A stretch of 64,000 nt of DNA, from positions 35,835,948-35,899,947 of the forward strand of contig CM044326.1 in assembly GCA_024291935.2 (NCBI GenBank), given 5' to 3'. Shown here piece by piece: positions 12,241 through 25,972 of this stretch. Numbering within the stretch: the first letter of the stretch is position 1; every line of letters begins with the position of its first letter. Under the pieces are notes generated by a model, which was not told where the DNA came from, searched no databases, and saw nothing but the letters and a program-made list of their open reading frames with translations. A program made the translations under genes and the position numbers. This stretch comes from Okapia johnstoni. Its lineage: Eukaryota; Chordata; Mammalia; Artiodactyla; Giraffidae.

Positions 12241-13894
12241 GAATTTTTAAGGCAATAGAGTGAATTCATATAATTTAAACCTTAGAAATCAAATTCAGAA
12301 ACGAATAATGTGTGACTCAATCAGATCCCCAGAAGTGAAATCCATAGGTCTGTATTCGGTCCTTGTCAAGAGTCTATAAAAACGTATTCAGTCTAAGAAT
12401 CACATGTAATACTACAAATTACAAGTGAGATACCGAAAAAATTCAAAACCCAACTGTCAATTTGGAGTTGTGGCTGCAGCGACTCTCCTTCAATTTTTTG
12501 GTGCTGCTCACACAGTAAATCAAGTAGAATTTCTTTGCATGGAAATTTGCCTTCAAGGGTCTCCTACAACATTTTACCAAGTGAGATGTGTTTCTGGTCA
12601 CTGCCCTCTGCCAAATTCTGAAAATACTGAGTACAGTGAGTGCTTAATACTGTAGAATACAACTCACTGGTAAATGTTCAGATTTAAAAACTATATAAAA
12701 AGTTTTCACTTTTACGTTCTTCCTATGGAAGAAGTAAGGGCAAGTTTATAAACTGGTCACCAAATGTAGATCTTGAGAAATGTTCATTCTTAATAATTGC
12801 TTTTGCTAATAACCTGTTATGAGGCCTAAGTTTCCCAGCCTTAAAACAAACTGATCTTACTAAAGGAGAAACAAATAGAAAGCCTTTTTGTAAATATTCA
12901 CCCAGGAGTATAGCATATTTTAAAAAAAATTATTCTTAACTCTCTCCCCAAAGCCTGAAATGTTAGTTACAGGTAGGTCAGGAGTCCTGACCTTTGCTGA
13001 TAGGGATTTTTCTTTTCCTCCTGGAGGAGACAGCTGTTGACTAGGGGTGGGAGGGAGGTTAACAACCAGGAGACAAGAGTCTGACAGCACAGAGGCTTGT
13101 GAGTAAGCCAGGCTTCCAGAGACACCAGGTCAGGAAGCAGGATCTATGACTCAGGCTGTCCTATGTAGGTCATGGGGGTGACATGATTACTTTGGGGGGT
13201 TCTCTGGGCTTGGCTCCATGGGAATTGACATTTACAGCATCTTTCCTTAGTGATAAACAGCATATTAAAAAAGGAAAAATAGTGAATTGTTAGGACTAGT
13301 AATTTTGGGGAAACTTGAACTTTCTGAATATACAAAAGAGAAAAAATGTAATAGTTTTTTATTTTCTTTCAATTTGCTGCTTTTAACATCAATGGTTTTC
13401 TGGTCTCAGATGTTTTACTCAATCTAGCACAAAGCACTTCTATATTCTGTCTAACAGAAGATAATTAAAATACCAACAGCCTTGAGTGAAGGTCACATAT
13501 ACTAACTACCTGAAACCTCAAGATTCAAAAGCCTTTCTGGTTCCTCTCAAAACTACATGTTTTAAATACACAGCTTTTACTATTAGCTTTCCTACTCAAC
13601 CTTTCTTATAGTAGAATAGCTTTGTTAAGTGGTTTAGTTTTTAATAAATTCTACAAAATAGGATGTCCCTCCCAAACTATTGTGATGAACATCTAGGGGG
13701 AAAAATACGTAATATCGTGCCTTAAATTTACCAATAATGAAATGTTCATTAATTATACGCCAGGAAAAATGCAAGAACAAATATGGGCCTTAAGCAAAGG
13801 ATTAAGGATATTCAAAAGTTAAACTATGATTAAATATTAAAACACGGTCAGTCTTAACTAGACCTTAATTTCCTCATCTGCAAAAATAAGCAGC

Positions 13895-14220
13895 TTCTGT
13901 GGCATAGTATTCAGCTGTAAAAAGTAATGAAGTACATTCTACAACTTGGAACAATCTTGAAAACAGACTAAGCCATACACAAAAGGCAATATAGTGTATG
14001 ATTTCATGTAAATGAAATGTCCAGAATAGGCAAATCCAGGGAAAAAGATTAACGGCTGGGTGGAGTGGGTGGGGGAGAGGGGAAGAATAGCCAGTTTTTC
14101 TGGGGTGATAAAAATGTTCTCGAGTTAGACAGTGGTGATGATTCCACAACCTGGTGAACAAAGTAAAAAGCCAATGAACCACGCACATGTGATGTCAATT
14201 AATTAAAAAAAAAAAGAAAA
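13895..14220 (+). repeat. L1 3' end
   Basis: Sense-strand L1 tail: tagtattcagctgtaaaaa, ...tgtatgatttcatgtaaatgaaatgtccag..., ggggtgataaaaatgttct, ending in an A-rich tail at 14205-14218. Antisense to YY1. Confidence 0.85.
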
Positions 14221-15228
14221 GCAGATTTCTAGCGACCCTTTCAGATCTACTATAGGAATACGAGACTCCCCTCTGTCATCCCATTCAAAAGATGCCAACC
14301 ACACAGTTCAGTTACTCTGTGGGAAATTAAATGAAGATGGTATACAAGCAAAACAAACTCATGAAATCCAAGTGCTTTGTTTCTCATTAATTTTTTTTAG
14401 CCAAGAGATACTACCAATTAGCTAGAGCCCTGATAATACCCTATGTGTACTGTTATTTCTTTTTATCTTTTAACATATTTTTCTATTACTTGTATTGTTA
14501 TTTTTCAAAAGAACTTTGGATTTAACTAAACTGGAGCTTAGACCAAGGGACTGTTTTAAAAATTTTCTTGCCTAGGATCAAATGTAATCAAGTACATGAA
14601 AGCACTGTGCGTATAATGCCTACCAGTCAACACACACAGAAATTAAGCCTAACAATTAACCTACTTTATTTCTTCGCCTGTTATCAGTTATCTTATTTCA
14701 TTTCTGAAGATGAAATTAAACGCAGAATTTGAACTTGGGACATGTAGAGTTAATATCACAAACTATTTCTCTTCTCTTCGGTAATAATTCCAAACCACAA
14801 GGACAAGGAAGGGGAACAGTTTACCACAAACCATGTCAGAGAAAACAAGCAATTCTATGTTACTGCCATCAAATGTTTATAACCACCTTTATGCCGAGTA
14901 CTGCGACACACGCCTAACACCTCTTTAAAGACAGGGACTGGACAATATCCCTAAAACTGTGCACGACTGGAGCAATCCCCTGCAGAGGAAGTAATGACGT
15001 GTAAGCTAACTTGATACACACCACTTCAAGTCAAGTCTACATTATCCAGCGTTCTGGGTATGGAGAAGTGGGTTAGCAACTTGGTAAGATCATGCAGAAT
15101 ACGTAAAATATCCAGGTTTGCTAAATTACTTAAAGCCAACATGACCACACTGTGAGAAAAAGTAAATATAGCTTCATGAGGTTAATATATCTTTAACTAA
15201 ATACCTAATGATATCCTGAATTCAGCAA

Positions 15229-15445
15229 GGGGTGGTTTAAAACGTTACTAAATCGTGTCCAACTCTTTGCGACCCCATGGACTGTAGCCTGCCCGGCTCT
15301 TCTGTCTTGGGGTTTTCCCCAAGAATACTGGAGTGGATTGCCATTTCCTTCTCCAGGGGATCTTCCCCACCCAGGGATCCAGCCTGGGTCTCCTGCATTG
15401 CGACTGCAGGCGGATTCTTTACCAGCTGAGCCACCGGGGGAAGCT
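15229..15445 (-). repeat. Bov-tA SINE with target duplication
   Basis: Flanked by a perfect 13-base duplication, ctgaattcagcaa, at 15216-15228 and 15446-15458. Reverse orientation, tRNA head at 15420-15445. Carries a short extra run (gcgactgcaggcgg) next to the B box. Confidence 0.93.
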
Positions 15446-16790
15446 CTGAATTCAGCAAATTCATCAGCAACCAGCAGAGCCTCCCATAATCCATTACTAT
15501 TAATAATGGGAAAGCATAGCTTCTAGTTCCTACATGACCACTGTGCAATCATACTGTACTACCAGAATGTATACAGAAAGTATCTTCGGATAGCCTCTTA
15601 AGTACTAACATATGTCTCATTTGAATACACAGCTCCTGCAAAACTCAAACTACTGAGAGTTCCACAAGGCCCTCAGAGACCCAGAACAGCAGCGCTGGCT
15701 ATTACATTTGGAGGGCACCTCCGATCCACTGCCAGTCCTGAGTCACAGATCCACAGAAACCTGGAGTTTTCACAGCAGATACAACCAGACTTGCTTCAAT
15801 CCAGTCTTTTTGCCTATTTCATTCGTTCTCGTGACTTTTAACAAACCTAAACACGCAACGTTCTGATTCCGAGGCTTCATCCAATTCTGAGAACTTACTT
15901 TAAACAGAGTGGGAGCAATTGTGGTGAAAAGGATTCTCCCATTTCAATTATCCAAGTACTAGGTTAACTCATTATGGCAGGATTATGCTCAAACTATTTA
16001 CTATTTCAACCAAAATTTAACAAGATAGCCTGTGGACAAAGTAATAAAATAAGGACAGGAAATCACTGGTTACAAAGTAAAATCAAAAAAGATTTACATG
16101 TGCAGATAAGTTTTTTCTGCCCTGGATATTTTTCCTGGCCCTCGTTCAGAGCAGTGTTAAGAGTAGAAAAGACCCTTTTCTAGAACCCCTTCTTTTCACT
16201 GGAACTTTTTTATTAAGTAAAACACACGTGGAAACTTAACACTCGATTTTATCAATTTAATGGCAAACGTACAAAGCCAAACAACTTAAGAAAACAAAAC
16301 TCCCTCGAGGTCGAAGGGTTCAGTCCTCTGCAAAAACCCGCGACCCCTCCCTAGGCGCCGCGGGGGGAGCAGAGGCGAAGGGCCCACCGCAGCGCGGGGA
16401 CGGACGCCCCGCCGACGCCGAGCCCGCACCCGCGAGCCCGCCGCGCCGCCAAGTCCCGCCCCGCGCGGCCCGGAGGCGAGCGCACGGCCGCGCAGGGCGC
16501 CTCCCGGGAGCTGCCGCGGCTTCGGGGCAGGGGCGGGGGGCGGGGGCGGGGCCCGCGCCGCCCCCCAGAGGAAGGCCGGACCAGGCGGCGAGGGCGCCCC
16601 GGTCGGGCGCGAGGGCCAGGCCGCGCCGCGCCGCCCCGCCAACGCCCTCCCGCCGCCTCCCGGGGGCCTCGCGGGCGGGCGGGCGCCGCGGACAACGGGC
16701 CCCGGGCCGGCCGTTGGCCGAGCGCGCCCCCGCCCCGTGCGCCCTGCCCCGCCCCGCCCCGCGCCGCGCGGCCGCCCCGCCCGGGGAAAC

Positions 16791-16938
16791 TACGCCATTG
16801 CGGCCTAGCGGGCGGCGCCGCGCCTCCGCCGCCATCTTCGCCGCGCCGCCGCCCGCCGCCCCCGCCATCTTTTGGGGCCGCCATACTTGCCCCGCGAAGA
16901 AGATGGCGGCGCCCATCACACACATAAAAAACATGGCT
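16791..16938. promoter_or_regulatory. YY1: Cluster of YY1-type binding motifs in YY1 intron 1
   Basis: Within 150 bases downstream of exon 1 are GCCGCCATCTT (16828-16838), CCCGCCATCTTTT (16861-16873), GCCGCCATACTTG (16877-16889, one variant base) and, in the opposite orientation, AAGATGGCGGC (16900-16910). Weaker GCCAT cores lie at 16794-16798 and 16933-16937. The YY1 consensus is AAnATGGCGGC. From the literature, YY1 is known to be controlled through clustered sites for itself in its first intron; the sequence here is what that model predicts. Confidence 0.85.
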
Positions 16939-16946
16939 TCCCTTCA

Positions 16947-18170
<1,224 letters not shown>

Positions 18171-18179
18171 CGCTCCTCC

Positions 18180-18335
18180 TCCTGGGCCAATCGAACTGCC
18201 CGTGCGCCGCGACGGCCCCGCCCACTCAGCCCGAGTTCCTCCCTGATTGGGGGCCGCCGGGACGGCTCCCCCTCCCCTTCCCCCCCCCCCCGCGCGCGCG
18301 CGCGCTGCCTGGCCGCTGCGCGTGACGTCAGCGCG
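18180..18335. promoter_or_regulatory. YY1: YY1 core promoter, probably bidirectional
   Basis: CCAAT boxes face both ways: ccaat at 18187-18191 on the plus strand and its reverse, attgg, at 18246-18250. A perfect CRE, TGACGTCA, is at 18323-18330. Between them are a C12 run (18280-18291) and an alternating CG tract (18291-18305). This is a typical TATA-less housekeeping promoter layout. Transcription toward YY1 (minus) is certain from the gene; divergent transcription is inferred. Confidence 0.75.
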
Positions 18336-19110
18336 CGCCGCAGCCGCCACCTTCGCCGCTGGTCGCGCGGCTCCCGCCCTCCGCGGTGCCACAGCCGCGA
18401 AGCCCGCCGCCCCGGGGGGCCCCGGGCCGCCCTCTGGAGCGGGGCGTCGACGCTGCAGCCGCCGCCGCCGCCGCCGCCTCGGGAGCCGGTGAGCCGTCCG
18501 CGCGGCCCCCCCCCCCGGCGCCGCGGGGGAGGGGGCCTGCGGGGCGGGGCAGGGGCCGGCCGAGCCGAGCGCGGCGTCCCGGCCGGCGGGCCACGCAGGG
18601 GGAGCTGGCGGCGCGCACGGGGCGGCCCCGGCGGCCCCCCAATAAAGTCTGGTTTGACGAGAAGCGCCTGTGCCTCGTTTTTCGCGTCAGGCGGCGTTTG
18701 CTCGTGGTACCCGGCTCCGGGCGGGCGACGGCGGCCGGGCGAGGGGGGAGCAGGGCCCAGGCGAACAAAGGCGGGCGGCGAAGGGGAACGCCGGCCGGCC
18801 CCCGCGGGCCCGCATCTCGCCGCGAGCTCCGCGGCCGCGCGCCCCCCGCCGGGTCCCGGGCGGCTCGGCCGGGCGGAAGCGGCGCGCCGCGCCCCCCCGG
18901 CCCGCCGTTGGGAGGATGTCCGTTATCCTTTCGTGACCCGCGGAAACCTGCGACTTAGCCGTTGGGTGCCTGCTTCCCCGCAGATCTTAGAGCTGGCTGC
19001 TGGGTCCCGGCCGCCGGGCCGGTGGCTTGGCTTTTTGTGGCTTCCGAGCATTTCCTTCTCAGCTTCCCTTTCTTCGCTCGCGAGCCAGTCGTCGTCTGCC
19101 TCGGCCACCG

Positions 19111-20429
19111 TCTTCACCTCTTTCTCACCCGTGTAGACGCTCCTCCTCACGCTCGCCAGGCTTTGCGTTTGTCTCCTTCTTGAAAATGCCACAAATTTTC
19201 CCGCCCAGTTCTCCTTTATACCTGCAGCAGAAGTCCCCCCTCCTTTTTTTTTTTCTTTTCTGGCGCGAATTCTAGGCAAGTTAAACCTTCCTAAATAGTT
19301 ATCTGTGTTGCAGCGATGTGGTCTTGCCCTTCTTCGTTGTTTTGGTCGACCTGACTTTAGGTTTGAATCAATAGAAATAAAAACTAGTTTTTAAGAAAGA
19401 AAATCACGAGAAACTGAGAGAGTGTCTCTTTTTTGTACTCCTTTTGCTGTGTAATTTCTCAAATGTGTATTCACTTTTACCATGTCTTTCGGAGCAGTAT
19501 TCACGCAGTTGAACACCATGGCTATTCTGAACTGTACTACATCAACCTTAGATCCAACTTGTTAAAGCAAGCAGGTGTCGTTTTTAAGAACCTTTAGAGG
19601 AAAGTTTGTATATTCTGATTAAAAAGGGATTTTGCCAGTCTCATTTAATCCCCACTTATTTTGAAATGGCATGGACTTGAAAATGTTAGTGTAGGGAGTG
19701 AAACATTAGATCATTCTCTCTTTGCATCAGAGTTTTAAATTCTGAGTAATTCCCATTGGAGTGTTGCGCCCACACAGTTTGAGAAAGTCACGTCTGTTGA
19801 AATAAGTCATTTCTGGCTTCATAGCTTATAAATTCTGCATAAATGGTTCACAAGTGAAAAACCAGTTGTGGGAGAATTTGTATGTGGCTTAATTAATTTC
19901 ACTTTCCCCACTCTCTAGTAATTGATGGGAGGATGTCTTTGCAAGTAGTCGATACTTCCCCATAGATACGAGAAATGGGGGAAGTACCCAGTTAGGTCAC
20001 TTAGCTTCTGAGTCATGTGTCTGCAGAGTTCACAGTCAAGTGGAGGAGGCTGGAATGGTTTAACTGTCAGGAATGGTGGTGGGTGGGAGAAAACACGGAG
20101 AGGGCCCAGCTGTTCCCCTGCTGCATGAATAACTTAAAAATTGCCCTAGAGTAGGTGACCTGTTGGATTAAGCCTTGAGTTTTCCTTGATGGGAGAGACG
20201 CTTGTTTTCTGCTCTTTTATAGAGTAGCTTATGAATAGGCATACAAAGACACTGCGCTGTATTTGCTCTAGCCTACTTCCATTGGCTGCTGAAGGTGAAA
20301 ATCCATTGAAAAGGACAGGTTAAAGTGCAGTTCCAGAGCCACAGGCCTCTAAAGGTAGGGCTAATTTTATTGCTTTTATTCTGTTCTCTTTGGGCAGAGT
20401 GAACCAGTAAACCTTCCCTCTGAACTTTT
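19111..20429. other. Upstream intergenic, no feature recognised
   Basis: AT-rich sequence immediately beyond the CpG island with no repeat or open frame I can support. A divergent transcript from the YY1 promoter would run through it. Confidence 0.6.
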
Positions 20430-20628
20430 GTGTGCTTAGTTGCTCAGTCGTGTCCAACTCTTTGCAACCCTATGAACTGGAGACCACCAGGCTCCTCTGT
20501 CCATGGGGATTCTCCAGGCAAGAAGACTGGAGTGGGTTGCCATGCCCTTCTCCAGGGAATCTTCCTGACCCAGGGATCGAACCCAGGTCTCCCGCATTGT
20601 AGGCAGATTGTTTACCGTCTGAGCCAGA
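20430..20628 (-). repeat. Bov-tA SINE
   Basis: gtgcttagttgctcagtcgtg to gtttaccgtctgagcca. The tRNA head is slightly truncated, lacking the final ccagggaagcc. Confidence 0.88.
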
Positions 20629-21463
20629 GTCCTGTTCTTTTGGCAGCAAGAAAACTAGCTAATGCCACTTAATTAAACTGGATATTTTACAGCCATGTTT
20701 GCCTGCTTTTATTCTTCCAATCGTGAGGACAGAGACCGTGGCTGGGTTCGTCGACAGCTTAATGCCTTGTGCGTGTGGAATGATTGTTTGCTTTTTGGTT
20801 CATCAAAAAATGAAGGCACCGTGACAGAGAGGACTTGTGTGTGAAAATGCTCGACTTTTTTACGTGTCTTAAGAACTTCGGCGAAACTTCCCATCCACCG
20901 TGGAAATGAATGTCAGCAACTATATAAGAAGGTAGAAGACTGGAAGACTCATGAGAGATGCGTGATGTGAGTCTGAGCTGACTAGTGGCTAAGGAGATGT
21001 GACAGACAACCTGCCGGGAGTATGGCCCTTGACAGGACAGCACCGGACAAACAGTATGGACCGTTGCACAGCCCTTTGGATGTCACCGCTCCTCCCTTGC
21101 ACCTCATGGCTCCCTTCCTGCAACCTCCATTAGATTTCCAACTGGGCCGTAAGACCACGGGGCTTGGGGGGGACATGTGTGGAGAGGGTAGAGGGTGGGA
21201 GAATAAAGGGTATGAATTGAAAGACACCAATATCTCTTTTACTCCTTTTTTCAGAGTATCTTCTCATTTATTAATTATAAGGAGCCTAACAAATCTAATT
21301 GTACCTTATTTCTATTTCTAAAAGATCAGAAACAGTTCAGGCAGTGAACTCATGCTAAGTTAACTTTCCTTACTGCAAACTAGCTTGGCTGCCCCATGAA
21401 GTCGCTCTTTGATTATTTCTAATATTAGTTCTTTTGGAGTTGGTGTTCTGCATCGGTAACAGC

Positions 21464-21725
21464 GTTGTTGTTAAGTTGTCCTACTCTTTGCGACCCCATA
21501 AACTGCAGCATGCCAGACTCCCCTGTCCTTCTCTATCTCCCGGAATTTGCTCAAACTCATGTCCATTGAGTCAGTGGTGCCATCCAGCCATCTCATCCTC
21601 TGTCGTTCCCTTCTCCTGCCTTCCATCTTCCCCAACATCAGGGTCTTTTCCAGTGAGTTGGCTCTTCACATCAGGTGACCAGAGTATTGGGGCTTTGGCA
21701 TCAGTCCTTCAGTGAATATTCAGGT
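21464..21725 (-). repeat. BovB LINE 3' end
   Basis: About 260 bases: gttgttgttaagttgtcc through ctcaaactcatgtccattga to agtgaatattcagg, reverse complement of the BovB 3' end. Ends abruptly (5'-truncated insertion). Confidence 0.88.
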
Positions 21726-22336
21726 TACAGTGTGGAGAACACTAGCTCTGAGCACTAGCCCAGTCCCTTTTGCCACTAAGGAAACTAGCTGAGAGAGGAG
21801 CTGTTGAAGGTCACGTTGCAAGATGTGGTGATAGGGCTGCAGCTAGAGCTAACAGTGTTTGCCTTTTGTTAGGCTGCGGAGCCTTTATAAATCTGGGGGT
21901 CGAACCCTGTTTCAGAGCCAAACTTAAGTTTCCAATGAAATATTTAGAAAAAAAATCAGGATGAAAGTTTGTATTTAAGCATTTAGTTAGACCTAGCTTG
22001 TTTGTTTGGGGGTTTTAGTTTTTTGGAGAACGAAAGAGTGGCTTTATGACTTTGCCACACAGAGGTGGAACACAGTAGGCTAGTAGTACTTCGAGAACTG
22101 TGCCCCCCTTCCTGGTGAGTAGGGAGAGGTTATATAGTCAGGCAGAGGTATGGGACAGTAACAGTCTTTATTCCTTCTTCTGCAAAGTTTCAAAAGGGTG
22201 GATTGCTGACAAGATTAGGGTGTGTGCAGGGTCTTAGATGGTACCTAATCTTCATGAGCTTCTCTGGTCCCTTGCCTGTGGTGGGTCATCCCTCATTTGA
22301 ATCAGTACACATTAAATAAAAACTGTCAGTGTGTAT

Positions 22337-22548
22337 GGGCTTCCCTGGTGGCTCAGTGGTAAAGAATCCGCCTGCCAATGCAAGAGACACAGGTTTGATC
22401 CCTAGGTCGGGAAGATCCCCCCCTGGAGAAGGAAATGGCAACCCACTCCAGTATTCATGCCTGGGAAATCCCATGGACAGAGGAGCCTGGTGGGCTACAG
22501 TCCGTGGGGTCGCAAAGAGTCAGACTCGACTTAGTGACTAAAGCAGCA
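22337..22548 (+). repeat. Bov-tA SINE
   Basis: gggcttccctggtggctcag head, B box ggtttgatccc, BovA tail ending gactaaagcagcaa. Full length and well preserved. Confidence 0.92.
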
Positions 22549-23582
22549 ATGTAGGTACGTACATGTTTTTCTTAATCATCAAACCTATAGTGTGTTCTTG
22601 ATTGTGGAATCTTTGAAACTGGGCCTGTTCAAGAGACCCTCCTCCCTATCCCCAGAATCAATGCATATATTAGATTTGGAGCTTAAACTGTGGTGATAGA
22701 TCCTAATTTCACACATCTACAAAGCTGACACCACTGATGCAACATTTTATGTTGTTGACTTTTATAAGGTCTTAGACTTTTTCTGAGGCTAAGTGGTTTG
22801 GTCCAGGAAACGAATCTGGTTATTGCCCATGAATCTAAGGAAGGTTGAGATCTCTAGTGATAAATTGGCCCCTGTTTTTCTCTACTTTGTACACTGTATG
22901 TCCCTCTGAAGTAGAAGTTAAATTGACCTGGTGCTGCAGTTGCTCTGCCATCTGCCCATCTAAATGAATGCGGCACGTGTGCCTGAATGGGAGGAAAGTT
23001 CTGTCTGAGTCTGCGGTAGTCTGATAGGCACACTTGTTGCACAGCACACTTACGGCAGGGCAGAAATACAAGAAGCCAGCCCCCTCCTGCATCTGTGTGA
23101 GGCCGGTCAGTGCTGGAACAGGAGGAGCTCGGTGAGGGTGGGGTGACGCGCCGCTTCTGAGCAGGACTTTCTCCCTTTGCTAAAAGGCAGTGACATAGCA
23201 GATTAAATGAGCCCAGCTGTTCGTCCCCGTTTGTCAAGCACCTGCTCTGTGAGGCCAGAGGACAAGATGATGTGCCCAGACTGGAGGCAGGCCGTGACTA
23301 GAGAGCTCGATACTGGTCTCGCTTCCGCTTGGCAATCCTGGCAACAAGTGGAGAGTTTGGGAACGAGATGATCTAGCCCAAGCTGGTCAGATAATGGCCT
23401 TCCTGGGGAGGGGACATTTCACCTGGGTCTTGAGAGTTAATCACGCAGTGCCCAGGACAGCATTTGGCTGGAAACTAGCCTTTAAAAAAAAAAAAAGTTA
23501 ATTTCTAAGTGAAAAGGAAGTAGATAAAATAAATTGGATGATAAAGTTGTAAATATTTGCGATAAATGCGTAACAGGCACTT

Positions 23583-23802
23583 GGGGCTTCCCAGGTGGCG
23601 CTAGTGGTAAAGAACCTGCCTGCCAGTACAGGAGACATAAGAGACGCGAGTTTGATCCCTGGGTCTGGAAGATCCCCTGGAGGAGGTCATGGCAACCCAC
23701 TCCAGTATTCTTGAATCCCATGAACAGATGAACCTGGTGGGCTACAGTCCATAGGGTCGCAAAGAGTCAGACACAAGTGAAGCGACTTAGCATGCATGCA
23801 CA
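23583..23802 (+). repeat. Bov-tA SINE
   Basis: Variant with ggtggcgctagtggtaaag and the longer linker acataagagacgcgag. An internal deletion removes the gcctggagaa segment near 23715. Tail gcgacttagcatgcatgc. Confidence 0.9.
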
Positions 23803-24342
23803 GCACTCAGTGTGAAAGAGCTATAATTTTGCCTTGGAAATTCGTCAAATTAACAAATGAATCCCCTGAAACTGCTATTGAGATGCCTGAGGTTTTTCTC
23901 AGTACTTCGCTACCGACATCGTGTCCTACTTTTTTTCTCTATCATTTTTCATGAGCCATTCCTTGTTCAGAGTTCCCACTTGAACTTAATAGCAGAAATC
24001 GTTGGAGTTCCAGGCCTTGGAAGGCACACCAGCCACAGAGGCACTTAGGCAAGCAGAGCTGAGGAGTGGCGAGAGCAGGAGTCGTCTTAGCGGGTGAGGG
24101 CCTGACCGTGCCCTTTGTCACACAGGAGATGTCCCTGAGGTCTTGTAGCCTTTTAACTCTTCATTTCCTTGGCTGTAAATCAAGCCTAGCAATGCCAGTG
24201 TTCAGACAAACAGGAATCAGCTGTGGTGATAGGTAACCTGCGTGAAGTGTTGACACTCCCCAGGCCTGTTACACGTCCTTCCTACCCACTCATTCTAAGT
24301 GAACAAGCCTCTTCCACTCATCTCTCAGCTTCTGGGCTGGTT

Positions 24343-24500
24343 TTGGTTGTTGCTCAGTCGCGTCTGACTCTTTGCAACCCCTTGGGCTGCAGCACACCAG
24401 GCTCCCCAGTCCTGCACTGTCTCCCAGAGTTGGCTTAAACTCATGTCCATTGAGTCTGTGATGCCATCCAGCCATCTTACCCTCTGTCATCCCCTTCTGA
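24343..24500 (-). repeat. BovB 3' fragment
   Basis: ggttgttgctcagtcgcgtc through ctcatgtccattgagtctg to the ctctgtcatccccttct block. About 155 bases of the LINE terminus. Confidence 0.85.
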
Positions 24501-24861
24501 CCCCACCGTGACCATGCCCTGACTGAGTCTTCCTGGGTTTACCCTTCCCAGCCAAAGCACCTCTGTGTCACAAGAGGAAAAGTGACGGCAGGAAGACACG
24601 AGCAGCTGGACTCCAAAGTAGACACACTTCCAAGGAGCTCCTGGGTTGAAAAACTGAGTTCTGGTTGACAGAAAACCCAAAAGGAGTTGTTTTATCCTAC
24701 TTTTAATGGACAGTCATCCACCCCGGAGAGACTCAAAACTTACGCACTGATAATGGCAGATGTCTTTAAGAAAAGTCGGCCTAGCAAATGAATTCTTACG
24801 TGTGCAGGTAAGCACGGGGTCTGGCCTAAGGATGAGCCCTAAAACCAGCCCCAGTGTCAGC

Positions 24862-25062
24862 CCTGAATATTCACTGGAAGGACTGATGCTGAAAGTGAAT
24901 CTCCAGTACTTTGGGCACCTGATGCGAAGAGCCAATTCACTGGAAAAGACCCTGATGCTGGGAAAGACTGAGGGCAGGAGGAGAAAGGGACAACAGCATG
25001 AGATGCTTGGATGGTATCACCGACTCAGTGGACATGAGTTCGAGCAAGCTCTGGTGGGGTCA
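24862..25062 (+). repeat. BovB 3' fragment
   Basis: Sense copy starting at the conserved tattcactggaaggactgatg and running to gagcaagctctggtggg. It lacks the extreme 3' terminus. Confidence 0.85.
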
Positions 25063-25743
25063 GCAGCTGCCACTTGGAAACGGCAGTCCCGGGAGGACTC
25101 CTGCCTCCATATCCCAGGACAGAATTGCCAGCGAACTTCCTTAGCACTCACAGCTTTAAGGGGTGAAGTGCAGAGGAACGACTAGCATATTGTAAACCGT
25201 CCCTTCCTCTTACTCCCCACGGAATGGATTGGGTGTGTCCTTGCACTGTTTTGAGTAAACAGAGGCGCCCTTGTGGCAAGAATGTGGTCAAGGATTGCCT
25301 GCCTCTTTCCTTAGTGACCGTCTGACCAAGTCCTACCAAATGCAGTGCTGACCCTGAGACTGAAGCCATCACCCCATGATGTCCGTCTCTGTCATCTGCT
25401 CACCCTGCCCCATGCTCGTTGAAGACCCGGCAGGTAAACTCCTATCTCTCTCTCTCGAACACAGGCTGCTCCACCCCTGCAGCAGCTTCTTTGTATCTTG
25501 GCCTCCGAAACCCCAGTCACCTTCCCTCCCACCTCTTCAGCCACCACGTCCTGGTCCACGTCATCCCTGGGAGCGGGGCCACCCTTGGCATCTCAAACTC
25601 CCAACATCCTCTCGTCTCCGACTCCCGCCCCCTCTTCCCTGTTACCCCTTCGCTTCGGCCTCAAACCTTCCGTTTTCTCATCCCTCTTTTCCATCCCAGC
25701 CCAGAACCCCATGAGCAGTTAACCAGCATCCTCTGGTTCCCTT

Positions 25744-25963
25744 GGCCTCCCTGGTGGCTCAGACGGTAAAGCATCTGCCTGCAATGCGGGAGACCCGGGT
25801 TCGATCCCTGGGTTGGGAAGATCCCTTGGAGAAGGAAATGACAACCCACTCCAGTACTCTTGCCTGGAAAATTCCGTGGACTGAGGAGCCTGGTAGGCTA
25901 TAGTCTACGGGGTCGCAAAGAGTTGGACACGACTGAGCGACTTCACTTTCACTTTCTCTTTCA
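25744..25963 (+). repeat. Bov-tA SINE with target duplication
   Basis: Flanked by ggttccctt at 25735-25743 and 25964-25972. Complete, including the cttcactttcactttc tail. Sits in a C/T-rich segment. Confidence 0.93.
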
Positions 25964-25972
25964 GGTTCCCTT

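Noticed and set aside
18635..18650. Polyadenylation signal (aataaa) in the CpG island, suggesting an upstream gene end
   Set aside because: It is a single hexamer in GC-rich sequence with no coding exon before it; chance is sufficient.
22337..22420. tRNA gene
   Set aside because: The tRNA-like boxes here and in many similar places are the 5' heads of Bov-tA and CHR SINEs, with no intact cloverleaf.
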